This document shows, piece by piece, positions 26,427 through 39,500 of a DNA stretch of 64,000 bases; position 1 is the first letter of the stretch, and each line of letters begins with the position of its first letter. The notes beneath the pieces are model-generated. The model ran no database searches. It was not told where the DNA came from and worked only from the letters and a program-made list of their open reading frames with translations. A program made the position numbers and the translations under genes. Source of the stretch: Lineus longissimus (Eukaryota; Nemertea; Pilidiophora; Heteronemertea; Lineidae); the NCBI RefSeq assembly GCF_910592395.1, contig NC_088312.1, forward strand, positions 3,164,001-3,228,000. Reading direction: 5' to 3'.

Positions 26427-26752
26427 AGCTATTGACATACACGATACCATCATGCACAGCAGTACTCTAGCCAACACAACATGTGGTATGTACTATCATC
26501 AAAGATCAAAGACATGCCGTCATAATCCCAATCAAGTGCAAGAAAACCTGACTACCCTTGAAGAGCAGAGAGTCAGATCACAGCGAGGACCAAAGAGACA
26601 GCAATTGACATACAGGACACCCACCATCCCCAGCAATACCTTGTAACCATTAACCTAACATAGCATGTGGTATGAACTGTCATCCAAGATCAAAGGCATG
26701 CCTACCTAATTACGACCTATCTTTGAAGATGGAGAAAATCAAATGTACAATC
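26427..26752. repeat. Tandem duplication, about 175-bp unit, two copies
   Basis: AGCTATTGACATAC at 26427 recurs as AGCAATTGACATAC at 26600. CATGTGGTATG followed by an AAGATCAAAG(A/G)CATGCC block occurs near 26480 and 26664. The period is 173-184 because of an indel. Confidence 0.65.
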
Positions 26753-27651
26753 CTTTTGTGACAATCACGATCAATACATTCCCTGAAGCATGCGATGAAT
26801 AAATCCAAACGTACCTGGGGAGAACATCATCACATCAGTATCCACATTAGCATCCTCGTCTAGCACTCGCAAGGAAATCCTCGTGCCGACTCACACACAC
26901 GAGTGTGGCGTACATGTTATAATGACAACTGCTGCTCAGTGCCAGGCATTAGCACATTCAGCTGATAATTCCATGTACATATGAGAGCTAGCGATCGTGG
27001 AGTCAACAATTGGTTTGGCAGACACGAGGGGAAGTGCTCTCGGGTTGGCAAAGCATCTTAAGACTTTTCTCTGGTCATTGGTTAGTCATAATTTCTGGGG
27101 TCATTAATATAGGGGATGCGGACCAAGATAGGAGATAATCTTGGTTTGACAGAGCCACAAAGGTTGATATATTTCAGAGGAAGATAACACAGCAACTGTG
27201 TCAATGCTCTCATCACTTGTCAGTCAAATAATCCTAACAATTTGTCAAACTCCTGTAGTCAAGAAATGGTCATACCAAAGGCCGATGTGGCTCTGTTCAT
27301 GCTGTGCCCCTTAGAAATAGTGCTGTAAGCCCTCAACAAACTGTCACGGAAATATAATTCAAACTCAAAGCAAATATATTAAATTTCAATCTTGCTGAGC
27401 TGATAATCCTTAGAACTTTTCATGTCTAAATCCCAAGTGCATCTTGCCTCGTAATCCTCTTCAAATTTAAACCTTTTTCAACATTCTACTTTTGAGTCAT
27501 CAACTGTCAATAATCAGCCTACTTCCATTTCACTTGGCACTTATCTATTCAACATTATAGTTTTAGTTAAGCTTGGTGTCATTGGCATTGCCATTCAACA
27601 CTAGAATGGAGAGTTGAAGAGATCCTGGTGCAAGTTGCACTTGATGTCATA

Positions 27652-27795
27652 GGCAAATATGGTAAATATACATTCTCAGAGTTCAATTGCTTCAGAATTG
27701 TCTATTTTGAAGCTTAGGATGGCAAGTATGGTCATACATGTATGTTTTCAAAGTTTAACTGCCACATAGTTTGAAGCTACATGTAAGCTAGGGAT
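27652..27795. repeat. Tandem duplication, 69-bp unit, two copies
   Basis: GGCAAATATGGT at 27652 and GGCAAGTATGGT at 27721 begin units that share a TTCAATTGC/TTTAACTGC block and a TTTGAAGCT block in the same order. Confidence 0.6.
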
Positions 27796-30014
27796 TTCCC
27801 TAAAGCAGGAAATGCTAGAAAGCATCTGAATTGAATAGGAGATTCATTCAGATGACCTTGGATACTGAGGTGATCCTTGACTTTCTCAGTCAGATTAGTT
27901 AACCTTGAAAGGGGATAGCTAAGGTCATCTAACAAGTAAAAGTCTTCTAAAATCATGGGAGGTTCCTTGGCATTTAGATACTAAGGCATTTAGATACTGA
28001 TTTTTCGGGGTATTTTTTTGTTTTTCCAATGTCTTGTCTGCCGGATCAGTGCACATAGGGTATATGATAAATTGCACTACAGAACCATCAAAGGAATGAC
28101 AACGTGGAAAATGAAACCGTCTCCTGACTTTGTCATGCACCAATTTCAAGACAAGCATGCAGTGGCAGCGACTATCGATTAAAAGACCAGTAAGCAGATC
28201 CGTGGCGACAAATAACGACTAGCTTGGCATCTTTTCGCAAAGCTGTTCATCCTTAAAATCACCATGACTAACTCTGTGACATTAGAAAAATTTGACAAAT
28301 TCTCGTATGATCGTATCGGTCTACATACACTTGGGATGCGTGATGGTCTTAACTGATTTATAGTTCTTTAATGCACGAAACCGGAGTGACTACCATATAA
28401 CTGCTTGCATCGTACTTTGCGAAAAAGAATCTTCTGGAAAACTAACATGATTAACTTGTTCATTCGAAGTGTTGGCAAGGAAAGGATCTGTGATCAGTGT
28501 GGGTAGAATTTAGCTCAGATGGACTTAGTCTGGAGTGCCATATGCCCAAGATCAAGTCAAGTACTTTGCCAACTTTTTCGCCCAGAAGAACTGAAAGAAT
28601 ATGAAGTATGAAATCCTTAATGTTTCAACTATAAACTTTAAAATGCACCTGATTATGTTGCGATGACCTTCAGTTTAATATTAGAGAGTTGGCCCCAAGA
28701 GAATGGAGTTATTCTTTAATATATTCTAGTCAGGCAAGCGCTCGTCCTGATACAGTTCCCACAAGGCATCAGAATTATTACAGTATGTAAACAGATGATG
28801 AAGGGATGAGGAGGATGATTCTAGGAAATTAAATTTACAACATCATGTACCAAAATATTTGCTCTGAGGACGATATTTGTACAATGGATTTGAATATTAT
28901 GATGTGACCAGCTATTTGTGAATGACCAACAATACAATTATTCAATACATAAAACAGTCTGACAGGCAGAGCAACAAAACTGAAACAAATGGCTATACTT
29001 TTTGGGAAAGAGCAGATATAAAGATTTGTATCACATATTACCTAATCCCCCACAGCAAAGTTCCAGAGAAAAACGTCCAAAATGTTGCCAAACTGACTTA
29101 CTGTTCTGACTTTTTTGATGTAGTTTTATCTGATATACCCAGACTCATCTAGAAGGAACTCCAAGACCAGATACATTTATTACAAAGCCACTGCCAACCA
29201 TACAAAGAAATCAATGTATGTCTTTGTTTATGGTATTAAGGGCAGTCAGGTCATTTGTCTGAAATCCTTTCACCCAAGGAAGCAGTAAACCATCTCATGA
29301 TGTCCAGCTTGCTGATAAAGCACCCTGGATCAAGCTTAGCTTCTAGTCCATCATGGTGAGCCAGTACCATAGGAATTGATGTTGCCCTATATGAAAATCA
29401 ATGCCCGTGATATCAAACCGCCTTAGGACATCAAGGCTGTTGGTTTGTTTCATCTTTATGGGTGTCTCCTAGAGCGCAATGATTTACAGGTTACAAAACA
29501 TAATGGAATGGTGGGATGGACCACAAAAGGGACAGACACCCTTACTTCAGCAGGATCGAGAAACTTTGTGAGGGCCAGAATACTGTGGCAGGACCAGCAG
29601 AAATGTCCTGTCAGGATGGGCAAAACTGCAACAGCATGTCAGCAAAACTGATCACTGATATTTCTGGTTTCCAGGGATAATCAGTCAAGACAGTTCTAAT
29701 TTCTAAACAATACAGCATCTAGTTTTGATCCTGGGTGCCATCTATCTCATGATTTGATTCCTCCCTGGTTCTATGAGGCAGCTATGAATATTCCGATTCA
29801 ATATAGTAGGTATGCCAGGATCAATAGATCAATAGCACTCGATTCAAATCAGTGAAACAGTCACAGCTACTGTCTGACGTATCACTCTTAAACAACCAAG
29901 AGGTGATTGCTTATTTTATCAAAAATTCACAGCACAGTATCAATTTAATGGCAATCTTATCAAGCTGCTGAAACGAATTACTTCAGTTTTCTAACACTTC
30001 AGATGTTTAAGGGT

Positions 30015-30340
30015 TTAAGCTGACACCAAAGGCGATAACCTTGCTTCCACTTTCATACAAAAAAATTTTTTTTTTTAAATTCAAAATTCAAAATTCAAAA
30101 TATACATACATCATACATCAGACCAATGTAAGAGAGTTTAAATTGCATTGTATGAACTTACTGAGTAATGTAACAATGCATTTCACACCTTTTACTTTCA
30201 TGAGTTGAGTCTAACACCAAAGGTGTTAACCTTCTTTCAACCTTTATATTGGTACTTTTCTGGTTTATAGTGTTGTTCTACCCCTCTGACCCATCACACA
30301 CAATATGAGACAATTCAAATTGCCCTGTATCAAGCTGCGG
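30015..30340. repeat. Tandem duplication, about 190-bp unit, two copies
   Basis: CTGACACCAAAGGCGATAACCTT near 30020 recurs as a close variant near 30221. AAATTGCATTGTAT near 30140 recurs as AAATTGCCCTGTAT near 30317. The first copy is longer because of an A/T tract and a repeated ATTCAAA run at 30060-30100. Confidence 0.65.
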
Positions 30341-31050
30341 AGTTTCCTGCCCGCTCGACATCAGGCATAAACGCTCCCTTTATTGGCTCCTGCTTTTATC
30401 TTTGTCCCGGTGATGGTAGTCATGGTACGCAATGATTGATGATAGCTTTTTGATCCCAATTGGCGCGGGCAAATACTGTATTCTATTCTCAGGTGTCGCG
30501 ATGATGAAATCAACAATTGTGCTGGCCTATACCGTGTGCCCCAGAAACAATCCTGTCTCATACTGCCCAAGATCTTGGCAACCTCGTGAGGCATGGGTTG
30601 ACTTCAACCTCCACAGCAACCTATACCCAATGATGCTGTCAAATTGATTACCAAGATGCAATTAAAGATATTTCACCATCTGGTAATCAATGCACTCTCA
30701 TCCAACTCGACTCTGACATGGGTTTCAATTCATGATAGTAAGAATTGATTAACATTTCATACTTGAAATCCATATTTGTCTGTCAATTGATAATTTTTCT
30801 CAATGATACTTGGAACCATACCATAACCAATGCCACATACTTTTCAATCAATTGGCCTCACTGCAACTATTTGAAGCATTTTCTAAAGAGGTGGGTACCT
30901 CAGTTGACTTGTTACCAGGTCACCAAACCAAAGGACCCAAGTTGGAATCTGGAGCAGGCAATAACTAACACTATCATTTGATTAAATGTAAAACCTTGAA
31001 GCCATCACCACAAAACTTTCAACTATCTATTGGTCCCACACAGGGACAGC

Positions 31051-31456
31051 AATGACAGTACCTGAAATTGGTATTCGACAGAGCTCAACTCACCAATGAC
31101 AGTACCCATCATTGGTATTCTACAGAGCTCAACTCACCAATGACAGTACCCATCATTGGTATTCTACAGAGCTCAACTCACCAATGACAGTGCCCATCAT
31201 TGGTATTCTACAGAGCTCAACTCACCAATGACAGTACCCATTATTGGTATTCTACAGAGCTCAACTCACCAATGACAGTACCCATCATTGGTATTCTACA
31301 GAACAAAACACAATGACAGTACCCATCATTGGTATTCTACAGAACAAAACACAATGACAGTACTTGACTACCTCAAATTGGTATTCTACAGAACAAAACA
31401 CAATGACAGTACCTCAAATTGGTATTCTACAGAACACAACACATCTATGACAGTAC
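31051..31456. repeat. Minisatellite: 44-bp units passing into 41-bp units
   Basis: Units beginning AATGACAGTA start at 31051, 31095, 31139, 31183, 31227 and 31271 (exactly 44 apart), then at 31312, 31353 and 31402, with a last degenerate start near 31446. The first block carries GAGCTCAACTCACC before each restart. The second block replaces it with GAACAAAACAC, shortening the unit to 41. All share GGTATTCTACAGA. One unit in the second block has gained about 8 bases through a local duplication. Near-identity within the first block indicates recent homogenisation. Plus-strand frames at 31288-31634 are only read-through of this array. Confidence 0.95.
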
Positions 31457-32579
31457 CGCACCATCAGCTAAGATTAACATTCTGTTGTCAACACCCGTAG
31501 TGGCAATACAAAAACAATTGATACAGTATGAATACAACACAAGCAACACCAACCTTTCAATACATCATCCAGTGTGTTGGTTTAATATTCCACAACCAAT
31601 TGAAGAAATCAGTATCCAAAATCTAACGAAATGAGCAACAATATCCAAGTACGCTATTTCTTCAAGCCCAATGCACACCATCAAGCACGTGGAGGTCTCT
31701 GCCACTATTGTGACAGCGTGAACCAGTCTTGACACCTCACACGCGGCAGATTCCTTAGTCACGGATCAATCCTCGCTCACGTTTGTGTTGGTTGTTGTCG
31801 GCGGGATCAATTCATCAGAGAGATGGCCACATGATCTCAATCAATCTCAATAAACTCTGATCGGAAAACTTGCTGTTGATGGAACAGACATTGAAATGGT
31901 CTAAGAAGAATCTTGGCTGGGCATAACAAGTTATCAACCTCTGATTGCCTTTTTAAAGTTCATCTGCAGCAATGTTGTGTTATGGTTTGAACTGAAGTGG
32001 CAAAGCATTTGTTTGATCCTGTCATAGTCCTGCTAGTGATGAGAGAGAGTAAACTGGCCAATGAAGAGTCCTGGTTGGGACTATCGCCTCAGTGGTTCCA
32101 CCATACTTTACTTCTGCTGAGATTAAGTGTTATGGTAGCACTCTCAGCATCACCGAGGACATTCTGAATTCTGGTCAAATCCATCAGCCATATGATATCA
32201 GAATCTTGCTGGTGATGTACCAGGGATATAAAGGGGATGAAGAATCTAGGTCCGGCCAATCATCCTGCCAATTTCAATATTTTTGAAGGCATAATAGCAA
32301 TGCATGTCTATTTATAGGACCTTCCACAGCCTGGCTGGTATGAAGACAGGGTTATAAACTTGAGGGTACAATACAACCCCCAAAAATCAATGGCAGTCTC
32401 GCTTATCTGCATGAATCCACACATGCTGAGCGTGCTCACAAGTCACGCCTCAACGTCAAGATGGATACATATCTGCTGAACCAATATTTTGATGAGACAT
32501 CATATTTGATCTGTCAAATTTCAATAACTTGAAGGAGAAATCAATAGCTGACACCTGAAACCGTCACAGCAAAGATGAC

Positions 32580-32900
32580 GACTGACGTCATGTGTCAGAG
32601 GAAGTGATGCAGACTGGTCTCACTCTAGGCAGAACTTGCTCGAAACCATTTATAGGGTGAAAGAAGTGCTTTTTTCCCTCACACAGGGAGATCATTTCCA
32701 TTTGACAGATGCCAAGTCTCGGAGAGGAAGTGAAGCAGACTACGGCAGAACTTGCTCCATAAACATGACCATAGCAGGGCATTTCCTCGGTATTTCATAG
32801 AGGAGTTGACTGCAATTGTGACAGACTGCGGTAATCGTCATGTCTCGGAAAGGAAATGAACCAGTCTGAATGTACAGATGCCCTAACACCTACACACTTT
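32580..32900. repeat. Tandem array, 126-bp unit, three copies
   Basis: AGAGGAAGTGATGCAGACT at 32597, AGAGGAAGTGAAGCAGACT at 32723 and AAAGGAAATGAACCAGTCT at 32849 are exactly 126 apart. CAGAACTTGCTC follows in the first two. The first copy contains a perfect palindromic CRE-type octamer, TGACGTCA, at 32583-32590; the third has ATCGTCATG at the equivalent place. Confidence 0.75.
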
Positions 32901-33639
32901 GCAAGAATAATCAATGAAATAAGGAAAACGCCACCTAAAAAAACACAATTACTGGATCTTGAAAGGTCAGTGGACAATTTCAGGTCAGCATGGTTCGGCT
33001 TTTGAATCCACATCCATAATCCAGTTTGGAAGAAAGGAAGAATTTGAAAATCAATTATTGTGCAGAAAGGATCAATAGCATCTTGGATGAGGTTGTTGAT
33101 TTGATCCTCCAGATTCCAAAGGTTACTAAACAAGGATGTATGCACAGCGGGCTCGGATGATCCCCACTTTCAATTACTCAGTTTGAAGGAATGGTAAATG
33201 TGCCCGTGCATTCTTCAATCCTGATTAGACTCTGAAAACCACACGTTGGTTGTGTTCTGCCATGAAAAACCAACAATGCTCATTAGCTGAAAGGTTTGTA
33301 CAGAAATTAGAGGACTGGGTCCTGAGATAAGGCAGATGCTGAAGGTTGTGGCTAACCCAAGGTTTGCTCAGAGAGTCACACTCTCCAGGGGACCAAGTTG
33401 AACGCAAAGGAGAAGATACCCAAGGGATTAACACACACACTCTTAGTTAGACAATTAGAAAATAATTGAGAGTAATCCCTGATGCTGAGGAAACGACCAA
33501 ACATTCGCAAGATAAAACAGACAAGGCTAACTCGAACAACCCTGCACAGAAATCTGCTGAGGTGCCCAGAGCCAAGGGTCAAAAGGTAGGGATCGAGTCA
33601 ATTGTTGAATGGTCACGCCCAAACTGAATAAGCCTACAC

Positions 33640-33800
33640 GCGAAAAAGCGACTTATGTGCTTAGGTCATGGATTACATAAATCAAGAAGATGACCTGCTG
33701 CCAATGAAACATTGACCTGACCACCAAGAGCGCATGTAGAGAAAGCTGGTCATGTGCGTAAGGTCATGGGTTCACAAATCAATCAGTGTACAAGGGACGA
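33640..33800. repeat. Tandem duplication, 98-bp unit, two copies
   Basis: TTAGGTCATGGATTACA near 33661 and GTAAGGTCATGGGTTCACA near 33758 are equivalent blocks with GCGAAAAAGC / GAGAAAGCTG upstream. The shared AGGTCATGG starts at 33663 and 33761. Confidence 0.6.
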
Positions 33801-35744
33801 TCTGTAATTAATTGATAATGCTCGCTAGGGATAGCAATCAGTACGGATAGCAGCAGACGGATTATTAGCTTATCAATGGCTGAAGATAGATCTGAAGATC
33901 CTGGTTGATGACATTGTGGGTGTTGACACTTTCAATTTCAAGGAAATGCCAAAGAGGGGTCTTAGGAGTCAATAGTCGGAAGATGCTGTTGGTTGGTTCC
34001 GCTTAAAGTTTCACTGACAGGGTTGGTTTTGCAACCTTTCAGTCACTGCAGTAAGCAGTTGCAAGCATGGTATTTTGAGACACAAGTGAAAAAGAATAAC
34101 TCAGTCAGAACTTCTTTTCCTTGGCAAAGATCCCTATCAACATGCAACAGCCTTACTCCATCTCTCTTGCTCTCTTGAACGAGTATCTCATCATGGTTAT
34201 CAGCACTGCATTAAAGTCGTCATGATAAATCACCGTAATGGCCAAAAGGTGATTAAGAGAAACCTATCAGGTTTATTTTATGGTTTATGTTTTTTCTGTG
34301 CGCACAGAATGGGTCTGTGCCAGGATCAAGGACTTTAAGGAATGTCTGCGAATGCTGCCCAAAGATGATGCTGTAGCACATCAACTGTCTGAAGTTTGGG
34401 CAGATGCTGTCAGTCTTAGGTCACTGACAACAAAGGCGGCATCTCCTGTCTAACATTTCTGCAATCCTGTGCATGTTGGTCTGATGGGGCATAGAGAGCC
34501 TGTCCATGACAATTGGCAAACGGCTTCAGAAAGTGCAACAAAAGTAAGTTGATTCACACCGTTAACACAAAACAAATTGCTCACAAAACTAAAACTGAGG
34601 AAAATCAATTAGGAGAAAACTCAGTGCATAAATAACACAAATAATGTGAGAATCTGAAGGCTCCATGTTGTAATTGTCACCAATTTAAATCATCGAAACT
34701 GCAGAAATGACACCACGCTGTCACAAAGTGCACCGAAGTATTAAATTATGCAAAACAAATTTCCCAAGGCAAAAAACACATTGCTGTTTCAGAGTTGCAG
34801 ATGAGGAGATGTGGTGCAATATGCTATTAACATCCACCAACAATGAATTATTTCGAGAATGACTTCTACTAGTGCACTAGCATTATTGGATAGTGTCAGA
34901 GATGCAATAGAGATGAAGGATGGCTTTTGGATGATCTAGCATGTGTAGACCAGTGCCGCCTAAAAAGTGGAGATGAACAGATCACTTTGCCATCTCCTGC
35001 TTGAGCATTCATCAAAGAGTCATGTTCATCCAAAAGGAAGAATACTTGACCACAAACAGGTCAAAGTTGTCAGAGAGGAGGAAAATATGACCAAAGACCT
35101 GTCAAGGCCAACCAAAAGCAATGGACAGCTGTCAGATGCAAGGAAGTTTGCAAATATCAACATTTTGTAAATCATTCTTTCAAACACAACATTCTTTCAA
35201 ATTGAAAATTCCATCATAAACTGTTCTAGACAAACTTAAACTGCTTCTAGCTCAAGGCAAGGTAGACATCTCTTCAGCAGTGCAGAGGAGTAAAATTCCA
35301 ATCAAATCCCCCATTTGTTTCCTCAATCATACGATTGGCCTCATTGCATTTTCGTTCACCAAATTGTCTCATTATCAACGGGAATAGCAAAATCTCAGTT
35401 AGCAATGGAAAGTGGTAAATTCAATTTCGACGAGACCAGACAGTAATATGAGAGAATAGCAAACTAATAGATGGAAATAGTTTGAAGAAAGGGATCACTT
35501 TACTCAGGGAACAGCGAGAGTAGACGAACATTCCATCCTTATAGCGCTGCACTTGACGGGGTCAAAAGACATGATGTCTCATACCTGCGTTTCAAAATAG
35601 TGACCCTGATGCCCATAACTTAAATTATTGGAATGGTCAATGGTAAGTGACATCATGAAATCTTTGCATCATATACAGGAAACCATCGGTTTTATTTTGT
35701 TTTTTAAATCAGGCGTCAAGACTGAATTGGCACTCTCATGGAGG

Positions 35745-35815
35745 AATATTGGCATTTGGACTGAAAGTGAGTAATTCCATGTGACTGAGGTTGACGGTTC
35801 AAACCCATTGGTAAC
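35745..35815 (+). mobile_element. Possible tRNA-derived SINE remnant
   Basis: A perfect B box GGTTCAAACCC lies at 35796-35806. The region 45-50 bases upstream has no convincing A box, so only the 3' half of a tRNA-like head may survive. Confidence 0.3.
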
Positions 35816-38281
35816 TCATCCAATCATATGGATATACTATGCATCTGCTGCTATTATAACTTTTCATTATGACTTCATTTTGAAGCAGACTCCTTTTTAT
35901 AAGACACCTCCTTTAAGATCTACATCTGAGATCAGATCTTTTTCAGTGTATAAAGGCGCATAGGCTAATCCTATCAGTAATTGGTACTCTGAGTCAAATT
36001 GTATCTCAAACCCCCTCCACTGTTAATCCGCAACAACAGCTCGACAAATCTATGGAGACAGATAGTCTGATTGCGATCAGATCTAAACCCTTGGATCGTC
36101 AATGAAACACTCTCCATGTAAATCGACATCTGGAGCAGTGCCACAACGTCAATACCATGGATACAGCACATTCACCCTTTCCGTCGACTGAAATACATGG
36201 AATTAAGGAGTTTGAAATTTCATGATTGAAAAGCTTAATAGCCAAATAATCATAATCGACAAATAATCTTCAGCTTTTGAATTATGGCAGCGTTTTATGT
36301 AAGATAAGTGGTAAATAGCATGAGATTGAGAAGAATAGTAGCATTTGATGGAAAGGCAAATAACAAATTAGAAGTTACCAACAAACAAAATGTACTAACC
36401 TTTTCTGAATGAAATTTCAAATTTTCAAGATTATCACCAAATCCAGATATTCCCCGAAAGTCTCAAGATGTACTGACAAGGTTTAGCAATGAGACTATGG
36501 CATAAAAGAATGAATGTCAGACACTCAATTCGTGTTACATAGTATTCATAACACGTTATGTACTGAATGTTTAAAAGTACTTGAGACAACGTTCAGCTCA
36601 ATAATCCATACCACAACTCCAGACTAGCCTGTGGGACAGACCTCCTGAACGTCAGCCAATAATATACTCAATTTAACCCACTAGAAAACAAAGCATTTTT
36701 TCAATTGTATAATTTTATGAAAATATTTGTTCAGTTTTGTCAAAATACATGTTTAAGTCTCCTAGGCCCTAGGATATTTTACTAGTAGCAAATGAACAAT
36801 ATTTCTTAACATTCCCGAGCAGAACAACACAAATGGCGGTAAAACATTTTTCCATTTCTGACGGTGTGTATTTTCATGAAAGTTTCAATGAATTTCTCAC
36901 TTAACTCAAAACAACAACAACCTTCCTAAACAATTCTGGGTAATGTAACTGAAAATATCCTGGGGCCCACTACCCAGTACAGCTTTGTGGAAGGATATTT
37001 AAAATGTCACAAGTTTGATGCTGCAAAAGAAGAAAGGAAAATTCACTCACTCCTTCGACTCAAGATTCCAGGCAAACATTTGCCACAGGCACAAACTAGA
37101 CAACACAGGGAAAGGAACTTCTCCGATAATCAAATGTAAACTGATGGCATACATCAAATAAAAAATCTCGGCCATCTATTCATTACACTTTTACCCCATG
37201 ACAAGATGTGTTGTGGTTGCTATGGAGCGATTCCTTCCCGCTTTTCCATATTTGCTGTGAAAAATAGCTAAAAAAACAATGAACAGAAAGTAGAATAGTG
37301 CGGATAACTTGCCTGAATCGGTGACGATCAAAGAACACTGGAAAGCTTCGCGGCAGTTTTCTATTAAGGTGTCATTTCACTTTTACACGCTAAAGGTCAA
37401 GGTTGATGAAGGAACACGACGATATTTTTCACTTTCTTAGCAAATTATAATTAAAAGCTGGGTGTCTTGAGACAATGATTGCTGAGCAGCTAGTATATCG
37501 AGTGAGTTTCTGAGTAGAGAAAGCAAATGATCGTCAAAAGTCCAACCCAACCCCAACAACAGAGAGCTTCGGCGGCAGAAAAACTCAATGCATCGAATCA
37601 GCAGAATTGTGGGCGCAAAATCACCTGTTTCAATCATCGCAAAATCAGGACCTAGATCCCACCAATCACATGGGCATCATCTGTCGTCATGGTAACACGC
37701 TCACAGATCTTTCCTGGACCTCATCTGGGCTAATTTACAGTGACGGAATGTAATAATATCATGTGGCGACTGTACCTTCGTTAAAACAGGAAGTAACCCT
37801 TTAGGCCGAGTTTCCATACAAATGAAATTGAAACATGCAGAAACTGTGTCGGCAGGTTCATGCGGTTGAACAATATTTTAACTTTCCACATAGGCCTATT
37901 ACAGGCCTACTGAACATGTGACACACAGCCGGCTATAACCCTTTTGACACAGTATCAACAACATGAGGTGGTACCACAAGCGACGCTAAGGTAAATAAGG
38001 TTCTCAATAAAGATTCTTACCTCTATTTCTTAGTTGTTTCTTCTCTTCCCTGAGTGACCTTCCTTCATGTAGGCTGTCCACACTGGCGACGAGATGCCGC
38101 AGTTTTGGTTTGGTGTGTTCCATATCATAGACAACATTCTGGAAGAACAATAGAGAGATACTTGAAAAGTACCGTACCAAGAGTTGTTGACATTTGTGAG
38201 TCCTGAGGTGATATTCAAGAATACCAAGAATAGATTAAGTGTATTCTTCATGTATTCTTGAGAAAACAGAACTTCAGTGTT

Positions 38282-38316
38282 TTCGGAAACCCCTAGGTGT
38301 AGCCAGGGGGTTTCGG
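38282..38316. repeat. Short inverted repeat (hairpin)
   Basis: CGGAAACCCCT and AGGGGGTTTCGG flank a 10-base spacer, giving about 10-11 paired bases with one mismatch. It may be the core of a short foldback element. Confidence 0.55.
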
Positions 38317-39202
38317 GGAAGAGAACTTTGTGAAATTAAAAGTCCTTGCTGAAAGTCAGTTATTCATGAAGCCATTTCTTGAAAAAAGAGAGGAAGACTT
38401 CATTCATTTTAGAATTTTTACACTTAACATTGCAGTACTATTCCTTTACATCTATACTCTCCACCCGGAAGTCAAGTTACAGCTACACGGGCTTGGGACG
38501 TTCAAATCTGAAACTGATCTGAAGCGATTACCTTTAAAAGCCTTGCACCGAGGTAAATGCTGCTGTGGCACTTTCCTATCACCCGCAAAAAAATTTATGC
38601 CAGCCATAAATTAACCGCTGCAGCGCTAAAAGACATACCATACTCATAACTCAACTTCTATCACCCCGCAGGGTAGGGTGCTAAATGCAATCAATCCATT
38701 TTAATTAAAAAGTCCAGAGACTGAACTCAATCAAAGCGCCACTTCATTCATCAAAGATTTGAACAAATGGGCAAGAACTAGGATTGGCAGACTGACTTAC
38801 CACTCCTAAACAATCACCCCTCCCTTCTGCATATTTCAGGGCAAGCAAAAGGAAAGTGAGAACAATGAGTTGCTTGCAATGGAGTCCAACCGTTGGTGAA
38901 TAGCCCCAGGGATAATGGTCAATAATACCAGCATCGCAGTTTAACATCGAACCACCTGAAACTACTTTTCTTGCCAGCTAAGAATGAGCCACCAAACCCC
39001 TTCTGCCTTCAGCCTATGTTATGAAAACCACAAACTCATCACCAAGATTGCGAGGCAAGGCTTTGCTGTCGAATATTCAACTGGCACTTATAATGATGAG
39101 AAGGTATCCTTGTGGGAAATCAAGCACTTCACGTTGAGAAGTTCTATCTAATGGACTAATGACATCCCCAGGTGGCTCAAGGGGGTTACAATGATGTACA
39201 AT

Positions 39203-39385
39203 GGTGTAATGGGTACAGGGGCTACGATTACTTAGTCTATCTTCCCACCTTAGCTCCATTCAGGAGGTTACTTGGAGACAAAAGCTGCAAGGTTTCCTGA
39301 TAGGGCTATGGTGTGGTGGGTACAGGAGCTATGGTTCCTATCCTCTGCTTTTCAACCTCAGCATCACCAGAGGCTACAGGGATTG
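39203..39385. repeat. Tandem duplication, 107-bp unit, two copies
   Basis: GGGTACAGGGGCTACGATT at 39211 recurs as GGGTACAGGAGCTATGGTT at 39318, and each is followed by a CTTCCCACCTTAGC / CTTTTCAACCTCAGC block. The second copy runs directly into the SINE head at 39370. Confidence 0.6.
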
Positions 39386-39500
39386 GTAAGGCACTGGGCT
39401 CATGACCTGAAAGGTCATGGGTTAAACTCCTTGTAGAACCAAATAACTGATTCAATATCCTTGAGAAAGAAAGTTAACCCTGCAGTTGCTTCTTTCAACT
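39370..39500 (+). mobile_element. tRNA-derived SINE with conserved tail motif
   Basis: A tRNA-like head with GGTAAGGCACTGGG, a CAT at the anticodon position (39401-39403), and a B box GGTTAAACTCC ending at 39430. It is followed by CCTTGAGAAAGAAAGTTAACCC (39459-39480). That last block resembles the CCTTGGGCAAGGCACTTAACCC segment I recall from several metazoan SINE families. The long minus-strand frame over it (39415-39882) has no domain and is taken as fortuitous. Confidence 0.65.

Larger units (their letters stand above)
25586..31050. other. Stretch without a recognisable gene; three tandem duplications
   Basis: It holds the duplications listed separately at 26427-26752, 27652-27795 and 30015-30340. 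Nothing else is supported: frames such as 26016-26225 plus or 27925-28158 minus have no domain or splice context. Confidence 0.45.

Noticed and set aside
31288-31634. Plus-strand frames with repeated YRTKHNDST-like peptide
   Set aside because: These are read-through of the 41-bp minisatellite units, not a repetitive protein.
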